From positions 1 through 64,000 of the forward strand of contig JAMOLT010000061.1 of the NCBI GenBank assembly GCA_027068915.1: a stretch of 64,000 nt of DNA, written 5' to 3'. Below are positions 8,473 through 17,224 of the stretch, piece by piece; the stretch's first letter is position 1, and the number at the start of each line of letters is the position of its first letter. The translations under genes and the position numbers were made by a program. The notes under the pieces are model-generated. The model searched no databases. It was not told the DNA's origin and saw only the letters and a program-made list of their open reading frames with translations. The DNA is from Sedimenticola sp. (GTDB lineage: Bacteria; Pseudomonadota; Gammaproteobacteria; Chromatiales; Chromatiaceae).

Positions 8473-9714
8473 TCAGTCAAGAACGTGGCTTACCAGCCCA
8501 TCTGCCAGCTTGGGCTCGAACCAGGTGGATTTGGGGGGCATGACTTCATCGGCATCCGCGACCGCCATCAATGCTTCCATGGTGGTGGGATAAAGCGAGA
8601 AAGCCACTTGCCAGTCACCGGAATTCACGCGCTTTTCCAGCTCGCCCAGGCCCCGGATGCCGCCAACAAAATCGATGCGGTTGTCGGTGCGGGGATCTTC
8701 GATGCCCAGCAAAGGGGTAATGAGATTATTCTGCAACAGACTGACATCCAGTCGTGCCACGGGATCGTCTTGGGGAATATGCTCGGGCTTGATGGCCAGT
8801 TTGTACCACTGGCCGTCCAGATACATACCGTATTCGCCGCTATGGGACGGCTTCACGGGTTCGCCGGACGGCTCGATGCTGAAAGCCGCGCTGATCTGCG
8901 CCACGAACTCTTCTGGAGAAAGGCCGTTGAGATCCTTCACCACCCGGTTGTAGTCCAGAATCTGCATCTGGTCGTGGGGGAAGATGACGCTGAGGAAATA
9001 GTTGTAGCTCTCTTCACCGGTATGCGCGGGATTGGCTGCCTTGCGCGTGGCTGCAACCCGGGAAGCCGCTGCGGAGCGGTGATGGCCGTCAGCAACATAG
9101 AGGGCGTCCAGTGCATCGAATTGATCGGTAAGTGTCTTGACCGTCGCCTCATCGGATAGCACCCAAAGCTCGTGGCGCACGCCATCCACCGCTGTCACGT
9201 CCATGTCGGGAGCCCCCTTGGTGGCTTCTGCCAGGATGCTGTCGATGCTTTTCGTAGCCGGGTAGACCAGGAACACGGGGCCGGTCTGGGCGTTCAGGGT
9301 ATCGATATTGCGCACCCGGTCGTCTTCCTTTACCGGGCGGGTAAATTCATGCTTCTTGATGCGGTTCTGATCATAGGCTCCCACGGACGCCACGGCCATG
9401 AGGCCGGTCTGCACATGATTGCCCATGGTGAGGCGATAGACGTAATAGGCAGGCTTGTCTTCCCGGGCCAGCACGCCTTCTTCCACCATGCGGTCCAGAT
9501 TCTCACGGCCCTTGGCATAGACTTCCGGTGCGTAGGGGTCGGTTCCCTCGGGCAGATCCACCTCGGGACGGGAGATATGCAGAAAGCTACGGGGGCGGCC
9601 TTCCACCATGGCGCGGGCTTCCGCTCCATTCATCACATCATAAGGGGGGGCTACAACGTCATTGGTGCGACCGGCCACGGGGCGCAGGCCGGTAAAGGCT
9701 TTGATCAGGGGCAT
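8473..9714 (-). CDS. DUF1015 family protein
   Basis: A 413-residue protein of the DUF1015 family, at the family's usual length. Typical segments are LIKAFTGLRPV and VVAPPYDVMN at the N-terminus, FTRPVKEDDRVRNIDTLNAQ, and ALYVADGHHRSAAASRVA in the middle. The GHHR segment is the most conserved feature. It is cytoplasmic with no signal peptide. The biochemical role is not established; relatives have been tied to serine or cofactor metabolism mainly by context. It follows iscX by about 60 bp on the same strand and may be read from the isc operon. Confidence 0.85.
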   Translation of the reverse strand: MPLIKAFTGLRPVAGRTNDVVAPPYDVMNGAEARAMVEGRPRSFLHISRPEVDLPEGTDPYAPEVYAKGRENLDRMVEEGVLAREDKPAYYVYRLTMGNHVQTGLMAVASVGAYDQNRIKKHEFTRPVKEDDRVRNIDTLNAQTGPVFLVYPATKSIDSILAEATKGAPDMDVTAVDGVRHELWVLSDEATVKTLTDQFDALDALYVADGHHRSAAASRVAATRKAANPAHTGEESYNYFLSVIFPHDQMQILDYNRVVKDLNGLSPEEFVAQISAAFSIEPSGEPVKPSHSGEYGMYLDGQWYKLAIKPEHIPQDDPVARLDVSLLQNNLITPLLGIEDPRTDNRIDFVGGIRGLGELEKRVNSGDWQVAFSLYPTTMEALMAVADADEVMPPKSTWFEPKLADGLVSHVLD

Positions 9715-9775
9715 GAGAGACTACTCGCTGGAAGGAAAAACTGGGCGTAATTGTTTCAAAAACCAGGGAGAAATG

Positions 9776-9976
9776 CTATTCCCGTTCCTCGATCCAATGC
9801 ATCTGGATGGCTTCGAGGATTTTCTCACCGGTTTTTTCCGGATCGTCATCGAAATCCGGCAAGGCCACAACCCGGTCACGCAAGTCCACGAAGTTAATCC
9901 GGGCGGGATCGGTATCAGGATGTGCTTCATCCAGCTCGATGGCGATATCCAGTACATCAGTCCAGCGCAGGCCCAT
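9776..9976 (-). CDS. iscX: Fe-S assembly adaptor IscX
   Basis: A 66-residue acidic protein that matches IscX along its whole length: LRWTDVLDIAIEL at the start, then the signature DFDDDPEKTGEKILEAI. IscX binds IscS and modulates cysteine desulfurase activity, possibly with iron. Its start overlaps the ferredoxin stop as TGATG, so the two are translationally coupled. It is the last recognisable gene of the isc operon. Confidence 0.92.
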   Translation of the reverse strand: MGLRWTDVLDIAIELDEAHPDTDPARINFVDLRDRVVALPDFDDDPEKTGEKILEAIQMHWIEERE

Positions 9977-10314
9977 CAGTGATTCTCCGATACCTGGTTG
10001 ATGGTGTATTTCGGAATTTCCACCACCAGATCCTTGTCTTTCACTTCCGCCTGGCAGCTCAGGCGCGACTCTGGCTCCAGCCCCCAGGCCTTGTCCAGCA
10101 GGTCATCTTCTTCCTCGCTGGCTTCGTTAAGGGAATCGAAACCTTCACGTACAATGACATGGCAGGTGGTGCAGGCGCAGGATTTCTCGCAGGCGTGCTC
10201 GATTTCAATGCCGTGTTCCAGGGCGGCATCGCAAATCGTGGTGCCGGGCTTGGCCTCGACAACTGCTCCTTCGGGGCAGATTTCCTCGTGGGGAAGAAAG
10301 ATGATCTGGGGCAT
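9976..10314 (-). CDS. fdx: Isc-type [2Fe-2S] ferredoxin
   Basis: A 112-residue adrenodoxin-type ferredoxin. The cluster ligands lie in CEKSCACTTCHVIV (CX5CX2C), with the fourth Cys in SRLSCQAEV. It supplies electrons for Fe-S cluster assembly on IscU. Position between hscA and iscX is the standard isc order. The start follows the hscA stop by 11 bp. Confidence 0.95.
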   Translation of the reverse strand: MPQIIFLPHEEICPEGAVVEAKPGTTICDAALEHGIEIEHACEKSCACTTCHVIVREGFDSLNEASEEEDDLLDKAWGLEPESRLSCQAEVKDKDLVVEIPKYTINQVSENH

Positions 10315-10325
10315 AGTATTCCTGA

Positions 10326-12197
10326 CTACTCAAATTCGTTGATGTTGTGGCCAGCCATGGCTTGCTGGATACCGCTGTTCATGCGACGCTCCACATAGAA
10401 CTCGCATACCTGCTCCACATGCTTCGCTTGTGCATCGATGGCGTCAACATCACTGGTAGCGATGGCTTCCGTCAGTTCCTGCAATGCGGTTTCTATCTGT
10501 CTTCGCTCTTGGGGGTTCAGCAGTTTCTCGCCGTCACTGGCCAGGGCCGCCTGTAATGCTTCGACTACGCGCATGCCCTCCACCCTGGCTTCGGCCAGCC
10601 TGCGTTCTTCCAGGTCTTCTTCTGCATGTTCGAAAGACGCCCGCAGCATGTTGGTGATTTCTTCATCACTGAGGCCGTAGGAAGGCTTGACCGTAACGCT
10701 GGCCTTGACGCCCTGGCTAAGTTCTTCCGCTTCCACATCCAGTAGGCCATCCGCATCCACGGCAAAGGTTACGCGGATGCGCGCAGCACCTGCGACCATG
10801 GGAGGAATGCCACGCAGTTCAAAGCGTGCCAGGGAGCGGCAATGCTCCGCCATTTCCCGCTCACCTTGCACCACATGCACTACCATCGCGGTCTGGCCGT
10901 CCTTGAAGGTGGTGAACTCCTGGGCTCTGGCCACGGGAATGGTGGTGTTGCGGGGGATGACCTTTTCCACCAGGCCACCCATGGTTTCCAGCCCCAGGGA
11001 CAGGGGGGTGACATCGAGCAGCAGGATTTCATTGTCCGGCTTGTTGCCGGCCAGCACATCTGCCTGTATGGCCGCACCCAGGGCGACCACCCGGTCGGGG
11101 TCGATGTCCACCAGGGGGGGCTGACGAAAAAATTCTCCTACCTTTTCCCGTAGCCGGGGCATGCGGGTGGAGCCGCCGACCATGACCACATCCTGAACTT
11201 CTTCCACATCTACCCCGGCATCGCGCAGGGCGCGACGGCAGGCACTGATGGTGTTGCGGATCAGCGGATCGACCAGGGTATTGAAAATTTCACGGTTCAG
11301 CTGTCCCTGCCAGCGGCCACTACCGGGAACGGCAATATCCAGATCGACGCTCTTGGCATCGCTCAGGGCTTCCTTGGCCTTGCGCGCATCCAGCATCAGC
11401 TGGCGCAGCACCTTGTGATCAGCATCATCGGCAATACCTGCCTGCTCCATGATCCATTCGGCAACAACCTGGTCGAAATCATCGCCGCCAAGGGCGGAAT
11501 CGCCGCCGGTGGACAGAACCTCGAACACACCTTTGTTGAGTCGCAAAATGGAGATATCGAAGGTGCCGCCACCAAGGTCAAAAATGGCATGAATACCATC
11601 AGCACCACGATCCAGGCCATAGGCGACAGCTGCTGCCGTGGGCTCGTTGAGCAAGCGGAACACATGCAGCCCGGCCAGTCTGGCGGCATCCTTGGTGGCC
11701 TGCCGCTGGGCATCGTCAAAGTATGCTGGAACGGTGATTACCACACCGCTGAGCTCACCGCCCAGGGTATCTTCGGCGCGTCTGGCAAGCACCTTCAAAA
11801 TCTCGGCAGAAACCTCAATGGGGCTGACATCCCCCGCCATGGTATGAATGCGGGGAACCCTGCTGTCGGTCTTCACAAATTCATAGGGCAGGCCTTTGCC
11901 CAGAGACTTGATGTCGGAGACGGCCCTGCCAATCAGGCGCTTGGCGGAAGCAATGGTATTCAGGGGGTCTCGGGTAGCCTGCTCACGCGCCGTATAGCCC
12001 ACATCCACGCCGTCGGCGAAGTAATGCACCACAGAGGGCAACAAGTGGCGCCCCTGCTCGTCGGGCAGGGTTTCCGCCTGCGCGCTGCGCACCGTCGCCA
12101 CCAGAGAGTTGGTGGTGCCTAGATCGATGCCCGCAGCCAGCTTGTGCTGATGAGGCGCGGCTGCCTGTCCGGGTTCTGCAATCTGCAACAGAGCCAT
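10326..12197 (-). CDS. hscA: Fe-S chaperone HscA (Hsp70 type)
   Basis: A 623-residue specialised Hsp70. The nucleotide-binding domain begins [16 protein letters not shown] and contains [14 protein letters not shown] and [10 protein letters not shown]. The substrate-binding domain starts near residue 390 and ends with a helical lid. HscA uses ATP to release clusters from IscU, recognising its LPPVK motif, which is present in the IscU here. The start shares one base with the hscB stop (TGATG), a sign of coupling with its co-chaperone. Confidence 0.96.
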   Translation of the reverse strand: MALLQIAEPGQAAAPHQHKLAAGIDLGTTNSLVATVRSAQAETLPDEQGRHLLPSVVHYFADGVDVGYTAREQATRDPLNTIASAKRLIGRAVSDIKSLGKGLPYEFVKTDSRVPRIHTMAGDVSPIEVSAEILKVLARRAEDTLGGELSGVVITVPAYFDDAQRQATKDAARLAGLHVFRLLNEPTAAAVAYGLDRGADGIHAIFDLGGGTFDISILRLNKGVFEVLSTGGDSALGGDDFDQVVAEWIMEQAGIADDADHKVLRQLMLDARKAKEALSDAKSVDLDIAVPGSGRWQGQLNREIFNTLVDPLIRNTISACRRALRDAGVDVEEVQDVVMVGGSTRMPRLREKVGEFFRQPPLVDIDPDRVVALGAAIQADVLAGNKPDNEILLLDVTPLSLGLETMGGLVEKVIPRNTTIPVARAQEFTTFKDGQTAMVVHVVQGEREMAEHCRSLARFELRGIPPMVAGAARIRVTFAVDADGLLDVEAEELSQGVKASVTVKPSYGLSDEEITNMLRASFEHAEEDLEERRLAEARVEGMRVVEALQAALASDGEKLLNPQERRQIETALQELTEAIATSDVDAIDAQAKHVEQVCEFYVERRMNSGIQQAMAGHNINEFE

Positions 12198-12742
12198 CAG
12201 TGCATGTCCTCCAGTTCTGCTTCGAGAGACTCGGCTTCCGACAGCAATTTGTTGAGAAACTGCATTTTGCGCACGGCCTCCCGCGCCGCCGCAAGATTGG
12301 TTGGGGTGGGGTCTTCGAACTGCATGGCCATCTGCGCAACCAGTTTCTTGATCATGGTGCTGATGCGGCTCATGAGATCATCGAGCACGGTTTCAGCGTC
12401 ATCAGCATGGCGCGCCTGTTCCAGCTCTTCACGCAGTTGTAACTGTTCCGTGAGGAAGGCGATATCGCGGGTGGTTTCCTTTTCCGCCTGCATATCGATG
12501 CCGTGCAGGGAAAGCAGGTACTGGGCCCGGGTTACCGGGTTTTTGAGTGTTTCATAGGCTTCGTTGATGCGGGTGGTTTGCTGCAACGACAAGCGCTGCT
12601 CCTGTTCGGTGCCGCTCGCATGGCGGTCAGGGTGCACCAGGCGTTGCAGATCCCGGTAGCGCTCCCCCAGCGCGGCGCCGTCAACAATAAAACTTACGGG
12701 CAGGCCGAACAGTTCAAAATGATTTTTGGAAAGATCGAACAT
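12197..12742 (-). CDS. hscB: Fe-S co-chaperone HscB (J-domain)
   Basis: A 181-residue protein. The N-terminal J-domain has the HPD motif in [10 protein letters not shown] (about residues 36-45), followed by the HscB C-terminal helical bundle that binds IscU. It stimulates the HscA ATPase and delivers IscU to it. Length and opening ([14 protein letters not shown]) are typical of HscB. It lies between iscA and hscA. Confidence 0.95.
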   Translation of the reverse strand: MFDLSKNHFELFGLPVSFIVDGAALGERYRDLQRLVHPDRHASGTEQEQRLSLQQTTRINEAYETLKNPVTRAQYLLSLHGIDMQAEKETTRDIAFLTEQLQLREELEQARHADDAETVLDDLMSRISTMIKKLVAQMAMQFEDPTPTNLAAAREAVRKMQFLNKLLSEAESLEAELEDMH

Positions 12743-12765
12743 GAATGCCCCGGGAAATGGCCAGT

Positions 12766-13092
12766 TTATACGGTGAAGCTCTCACCGCAGCCACAGGAGG
12801 CCTTGGCGTTGGGATTATTGAAGCGGAAACCCTCGTTCAATCCTTCCCGGCCAAAATCCACCTCGGTTCCATCCAGATACAGCAGGCTTTTTTTGTCTAC
12901 GATGAGTTTCACCCCGTGATCTTCGAACACCACATCGTTTTCCTCATCCAGTTCGTCTACAAACTCGATGACGTAGGCCATGCCGGAACAGCCGGAGGTT
13001 TTTACCGCCAGACGCACCCCCACGCCCTTGCCGCGATTGTCGAGAAAGGAACGCACCCGCTCGGCTGCTGTTTCGGTGAGGGAGATGCCCAT
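12766..13092 (-). CDS. iscA: A-type Fe-S carrier IscA
   Basis: A 108-residue A-type carrier. The three conserved Cys are in [10 protein letters not shown] (Cys35) and ASCGCGESF near the C-terminus (Cys100, Cys102). The ATG at 13092 gives the normal family length; the longer frame to 13293 runs into iscU and has no IscA similarity. It accepts clusters from IscU and passes them on to apoproteins. It begins 5 bp after the iscU stop. Confidence 0.96.
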   Translation of the reverse strand: MGISLTETAAERVRSFLDNRGKGVGVRLAVKTSGCSGMAYVIEFVDELDEENDVVFEDHGVKLIVDKKSLLYLDGTEVDFGREGLNEGFRFNNPNAKASCGCGESFTV

Positions 13093-13097
13093 CTCGA

Positions 13098-13478
13098 TCA
13101 GTTCTGCTTTGAGGCGAAATCGTCGATGGCCGCCTTGATGGCGTCTTCCGCCAGCACCGAACAGTGTACTTTCACCGGTGGCAGCGCCAGCTCTTCCGCA
13201 ATATCGGTATTTTTGATCTGTTGCGCCTCTTCCAGGGTCTTGCCCTTCACCCATTCGGTCAGCAGGGAGCTGGAGGCAATGGCGGAGCCACAACCGTAGG
13301 TCTTGAATTTGGCGTCCTTGATCACGCCATCTGCACCGACCTCAATCTGTAAGCGCATGACATCACCACAGGCCGGAGCGCCCACCATACCGGTGCCGAC
13401 GTTCTTGGCCGCATCATCCATCTGGCCGACATTGCGGGGATTTTCGTAGTGATCGATAACTTTTTCACTGTATGCCAT
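13098..13478 (-). CDS. iscU: Fe-S scaffold IscU
   Basis: A 126-residue scaffold. Cluster ligands appear in GAPACGDVM (Cys37, Asp39), [11 protein letters not shown] (Cys63) and [13 protein letters not shown] (Cys106). The HscA recognition motif LPPVK lies directly before the last Cys. It receives sulfur from IscS, assembles [2Fe-2S] clusters and hands them on with HscA/HscB. It sits 13 bp after the iscS stop. Confidence 0.97.
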   Translation of the reverse strand: MAYSEKVIDHYENPRNVGQMDDAAKNVGTGMVGAPACGDVMRLQIEVGADGVIKDAKFKTYGCGSAIASSSLLTEWVKGKTLEEAQQIKNTDIAEELALPPVKVHCSVLAEDAIKAAIDDFASKQN

Positions 13479-13491
13479 TGCTGAATTCCTC

Positions 13492-14706
13492 TTAGTGAGC
13501 TGCCCATTGTACCGACTTCAGGTCGATACCGGCCTTGTACATGTCCCACAGGGGAGACAAGTCACGCAATCTCTGAACTTGTTCACGCAACTTAATGATA
13601 ACATAATCTATTTCTTCTTCTGTCGTATACCGGCCAAGGCTGAATCGCAGGGAGCTGTGCGCCAGTTCGTCCTCGCGCCCCAAGGCTCGCAGCACATAGC
13701 TGGGCTCAAGGCTGGCGGAGGTACAGGCAGAACCGGAAGACACGGCCATGTCTTTGAGCGCCATCATCAGGCTCTCGCCTTCTACAAAGTTAAAGCTGAC
13801 ATTCAGGTTGCCCGCAATACGCCGCTCCAGATCACCATTGAGATAGACTTCTTCCATGTCCCTGAGCCCGTCCCAGAGGCGGTTGCGCAATGCCAGAATG
13901 CGTGCATTTTCTTCCGCCATTTCTTCTTTGGCGATACGAAAAGCCTCACCCATGCCGACGATCTGGTGGGTCGCCAGGGTGCCGGAACGCAGGCCGCGCT
14001 CGTGTCCGCCGCCATGCATCTGGGCTTCCAGACGCACCCGCGGCTTGCGCCGTACATACAGGGCGCCCATGCCCTTGGGGCCATAAATCTTGTGCGCGGA
14101 AAAGCTCATGAGATCTACCGGCAAGGCCTGCAAATCAATCTCGATTTTACCTGCGCTTTGTGCCCCATCTACATGAAATACAACTTTATTTTCCCTGCAT
14201 ATATCGCCGATGGCTGCAATGTCCTGGATCACGCCGATTTCATTGTTCACATGCATCACGGAAGCCAGGATGGTGTCATCACGCAGCGCAGCACGAAATT
14301 TGTCCAGGCTCAGCAGGCCGTTCGGTTCCACATCCAGGTAGGTAATTTCGTAGCCTTCTCGTTCCAACTGACGGCAGGTATCCAGCACCGCCTTGTGCTC
14401 GGTCTTTACGGTGACGATGTGCTTGCCCCGCTTGTGATAGAAATGGGCCGCGCCCTTTATCGCCAGGTTGTCCGATTCGGTTGCACCCGAAGTCCAGACG
14501 ATTTCCCGGGGATCGGCATTGATCAGCGCTGCAACATTCTGCCGCGCCTCATTTGCCAGTTTTTCGGCTTCCCAGCCGAAGGGATGGCTGCGTGAGGCGG
14601 GGTTCCCGAAAACGCCATCCCGGGTCAGGCAGTGGCACATTTTTTCCGCCACCCGCTCATCAACCGGTGTTGTCGCAGAATAATCAAGATATATTGGAAG
14701 TTTCAT
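13492..14706 (-). CDS. iscS: Cysteine desulfurase IscS
   Basis: A 404-residue PLP enzyme that converts cysteine to alanine and a protein persulfide. It has [11 protein letters not shown] at the start, the PLP-binding Lys in [12 protein letters not shown], and the catalytic Cys in the mobile loop [17 protein letters not shown]. It is the sulfur source for IscU and for thiolation pathways. Length and motifs are those of the housekeeping enzyme. It follows iscR by 60 bp. Confidence 0.97.
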   Translation of the reverse strand: MKLPIYLDYSATTPVDERVAEKMCHCLTRDGVFGNPASRSHPFGWEAEKLANEARQNVAALINADPREIVWTSGATESDNLAIKGAAHFYHKRGKHIVTVKTEHKAVLDTCRQLEREGYEITYLDVEPNGLLSLDKFRAALRDDTILASVMHVNNEIGVIQDIAAIGDICRENKVVFHVDGAQSAGKIEIDLQALPVDLMSFSAHKIYGPKGMGALYVRRKPRVRLEAQMHGGGHERGLRSGTLATHQIVGMGEAFRIAKEEMAEENARILALRNRLWDGLRDMEEVYLNGDLERRIAGNLNVSFNFVEGESLMMALKDMAVSSGSACTSASLEPSYVLRALGREDELAHSSLRFSLGRYTTEEEIDYVIIKLREQVQRLRDLSPLWDMYKAGIDLKSVQWAAH

Positions 14707-14766
14707 TCAATGCTCCAGATTTCCTTCCGCCCTCAGGCCTTGTATAAGGATTTGCTATTATTGTTA

Positions 14767-15213
14767 TCAGGTCCAGGAGATATGCTGGCTTGCGTGTTTT
14801 TGCTTCTTGGCAAGCTGCTTGTCCAATAGGTCCTGCAGGCTGATACTGCTCAGGTAATCATAAATACTGTCGCTCAGATCCTGCCATAACTCATGAGTAA
14901 GGCAGCGCTTGTCGCCATGACAGTTTCCGGCACCACCACATGCGGTGGAATCCAGGCGCTCATCCACTGCGGTAATCACTCCTGCCACATCGATGCGCCC
15001 AGGCTCGAGATTCAGGCAATATCCGCCGCCAGGGCCGCGAGTGCTATTCACCAGCTCCCGCTTGCGCAGGCGGGCGAACAACTGCTCCAGATAGGACAGG
15101 GAAATATCCTGCCTGTCTGCGATGTCTGCCAGACTCACCGGCCCGTCCTCGCCATGGAGCGCCAGATCCAGCATCGCTGTTACTGCATATCGGCCTTTGG
15201 TTGTCAGTCTCAC
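14767..15213 (-). CDS. iscR: Fe-S regulator IscR
   Basis: A 148-residue Rrf2-family repressor. It starts (V)[17 protein letters not shown], with a winged helix covering [19 protein letters not shown]. The three Cys ligands for the [2Fe-2S] cluster lie in [14 protein letters not shown] chose the GTG at 15213. An in-frame ATG at 15246 exists, but it lies in the predicted -10 element, upstream of the likely transcription start, and its extra 11 residues have no counterpart in the family. With a cluster bound, IscR represses its own operon through the box at 15253-15277. Confidence 0.93.
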   Translation of the reverse strand: MRLTTKGRYAVTAMLDLALHGEDGPVSLADIADRQDISLSYLEQLFARLRKRELVNSTRGPGGGYCLNLEPGRIDVAGVITAVDERLDSTACGGAGNCHGDKRCLTHELWQDLSDSIYDYLSSISLQDLLDKQLAKKQKHASQHISWT

Positions 15214-15245
15214 GGGGTAGTTCCAAGGGTCATGTTCTGGGCGCA

Positions 15246-15277
15246 ACTATACATTACCGACTATTTTAGTCAAGTAT
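15246..15277 (-). promoter_or_regulatory. isc operon promoter with type 1 IscR box
   Basis: On the minus strand, TTGACT (15268-15273) and TATAGT (15246-15251) are separated by 16 bp, a good sigma-70 promoter. Overlapping it is ATACTTGACTAAAATAGTCG, continuing GTAAT (15253-15277), a near-perfect match to the type 1 IscR site. IscR bound here would block polymerase, giving the known autorepression. The start would fall near 15239, leaving a leader of about 25 bases before the GTG of iscR. Confidence 0.85.
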
Positions 15278-15310
15278 TAGCAACGACTAAAGTGCAAGAT
15301 TCCTTCCATG

Positions 15311-16129
15311 TTATTTGTCTTGGAATTTGCCGGAATCCGTATCACCGCCCTCACCTTCTTCAAGGCGGCTGAGTTCATCTGCGGTGGAGACGATCTCGCA
15401 GGAAGAAAGTTCCGGCAGATTCACTTCCTCTTCGGTATAGCCCATGCTTTTGAGCACTTCGCACATACGGGACATTTTCGACTCCAGCACATGCACATGA
15501 TCGAGCATGCAGTTGATGGCATTGGCCACGGGATCCGGCGCATCTTCCGTTGCCCCATAGGCGTCAAACCCCATCTTTTGCGCCAGTTTTTCCCGGTGGG
15601 CGGTATCCCGGGCGCTACGCCGCTCCACCAGCCTGCCGGGTATGCCCACTACGGTGGCATTGGATGGCACAGGCTTGACCACCACCGCATTGGAGCCGAT
15701 CCGGGCCCCGTCCCCGACAGTAACAGGCCCAAGCACCTTGGCGCCGGCTCCCACCACCACGTCATTACCCAGGGTCGGATGGCGCTTACCTTTTTCCCAG
15801 CTGGTTCCCCCCAGTGTCACTCCATGATACAGGGTGCAATCATCACCAATGACCGCTGTTTCGCCAATAACCACTCCCATTCCATGGTCAATGAAAAAAC
15901 GGCGCCCGATGGTGGCTCCGGGATGAATTTCCACACCGGTCAGCCAGCGGGCAATATTGGATACCACCCGCCCAAACCACTTGAAGTTACGCTTCCACAA
16001 ACCATGGGACAGGCGATGGGCCATTACCGCATGCAAACCGGGGTAAGTGGTAAGCACTTCGAAAGTGGTACGGGCCGCCGGATCACGGTCAAAAACAGAC
16101 TGTATGTTCTCTCTCAGACGTTCAAACAT
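15311..16129 (-). CDS. cysE: Serine O-acetyltransferase
   Basis: A 272-residue enzyme making O-acetylserine from serine and acetyl-CoA, the first step of cysteine synthesis. It has a helical N-terminal region ([18 protein letters not shown]) and a left-handed beta-helix of hexapeptide repeats ([19 protein letters not shown] through [13 protein letters not shown]). The active-site His is in [13 protein letters not shown]. The size and acidic C-terminal tail resemble the shorter EpsC-like form. It lies directly upstream of iscR on the same strand, linking cysteine supply to the IscS substrate. An IscR-like box precedes it. Confidence 0.94.
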   Translation of the reverse strand: MFERLRENIQSVFDRDPAARTTFEVLTTYPGLHAVMAHRLSHGLWKRNFKWFGRVVSNIARWLTGVEIHPGATIGRRFFIDHGMGVVIGETAVIGDDCTLYHGVTLGGTSWEKGKRHPTLGNDVVVGAGAKVLGPVTVGDGARIGSNAVVVKPVPSNATVVGIPGRLVERRSARDTAHREKLAQKMGFDAYGATEDAPDPVANAINCMLDHVHVLESKMSRMCEVLKSMGYTEEEVNLPELSSCEIVSTADELSRLEEGEGGDTDSGKFQDK

Positions 16130-16153
16130 GGTGTGTTACCGCTTGAATTGGGT

Positions 16154-16178
16154 ATATCCGACTATTTTACTCCATTTT
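16154..16178 (-). promoter_or_regulatory. Putative IscR-type box upstream of cysE
   Basis: On the minus strand, GAGTAAAATAGTCGGATAT shares the right half and centre of the type 1 IscR site found before iscR (GACTAAAATAGTCGGTAAT). It ends 25 bp before the cysE start, with TATACC nearby as a possible -10. The left half (AATGG) is poorer. This suggests that cysE is co-regulated with the isc genes; it is a sequence-based inference. Confidence 0.55.
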
Positions 16179-16294
16179 CTTGTCGGGCCGCAGCAATCAA
16201 GTGGATATCGACCTGCAGAAGGACGGTTAAAGAAATCCGGCAACCAGCCGAAAGATAAAGCAGGAACCCCATATTTACCCGGAGTCAGATTCCA

Positions 16295-17161
16295 ATGCTA
16301 CAGAATACGTCTGTCACACAGAGCACAGCACTTGATTTCCTCAATGATTTTGCACATCAGCTTGGTAGCAGGGATATCGACCTGCCGCCATTTCCCGATG
16401 TCTATGCAAAGATACTGGATGCATTGAATGATCCGGATCTTTCCATCGAACAGCTCGCACGCATTGTTACCGCCGCCCCTGATCTGTGTGTACGCATTCT
16501 GTTGCTGGCCAATTCCGCCTTGATGAACCGGGCCGGGGTGGATGTAATCGATATTGGCGTGGCAGTTACCCGCCTGGGCATCACTGCGGTGCGCAATGCT
16601 GCTGCTTCAATTGCTACCAGAGATATGTTCGATATTCCAAAAGGCTCTCCCGTAAGGCACAAGCTGGATGCATTACGCGCCATGTCGGTAAAAACCGCCG
16701 CATACGCCTATTTTCTGGCAAACCGATCAGATCAATCGTCTATCAAGGATGACGCCATGCTGACCGGGTTGCTGCACAATGTCGGCAGCTTCTATATTCT
16801 TTCGAAAGTCGAGAAGTATCCGGAGTTGATAGATGAAGAGCTGACCCGGTCATGGGTTCCGGGGATCAGTTGTGCGCTGATCTCCAACTGGGGGTTCTCG
16901 GAGCACATCGCCAAAGCAGTGGATGAACAAGACCTTACTGAAGCAAGCCATTTCGGACGCACTAACCTGAATGACATGTTGATCGCCAGCAAACTACTGG
17001 CGCAGTTGTCGAACTCCGGTTCCCCGGAGGCCATGATCGCCGCGATGGAGTGGAATAACATTCCTGCTTTGCCCAAGCTGGGAATCACAGCCGAAAACAT
17101 TTCACAAATCATTGAAGAATCCACCGAGGAAGTAGAATCCTTCGTTTCAGCATTGGGATAG
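16295..17161 (+). CDS. HDOD domain protein
   Basis: A 288-residue protein with an HDOD domain from about residue 25: LPPFPDVYAKILDALNDPDLSIEQLARIVTAAPDL, then RILLLANSAL and AVTRLGITAVRNAAAS. HDOD proteins are non-catalytic relatives of HD phosphohydrolases and act in signalling. No second domain is seen. It is a single gene, divergent from cysE and convergent with the ABC permease. It has no signal peptide. Confidence 0.85.
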   Translation: MLQNTSVTQSTALDFLNDFAHQLGSRDIDLPPFPDVYAKILDALNDPDLSIEQLARIVTAAPDLCVRILLLANSALMNRAGVDVIDIGVAVTRLGITAVRNAAASIATRDMFDIPKGSPVRHKLDALRAMSVKTAAYAYFLANRSDQSSIKDDAMLTGLLHNVGSFYILSKVEKYPELIDEELTRSWVPGISCALISNWGFSEHIAKAVDEQDLTEASHFGRTNLNDMLIASKLLAQLSNSGSPEAMIAAMEWNNIPALPKLGITAENISQIIEESTEEVESFVSALG

Positions 17162-17166
17162 TTCAC

Positions 17167-17198
17167 CCCATGATCCGTGATTGATTGCGGATCATGGG
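17167..17198. terminator. Hairpin between convergent genes
   Basis: CCCATGATCCG (17167-17177) pairs perfectly with CGGATCATGGG (17188-17198) around a 10-base loop. It lies 5 bases after the HDOD stop and 27 bases from the end of the convergent permease gene. The T tract is weak on both strands, so termination strength is uncertain. Confidence 0.6.
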
Positions 17199-17224
17199 TT
17201 CATGGGAAATCGCTGATAACAGCG

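Noticed and set aside
15214-15246. Extended N-terminus of IscR from ATG at 15246
   Set aside because: The ATG overlaps the -10 element of the isc promoter and would lie upstream of the transcription start; the family begins at the GTG.
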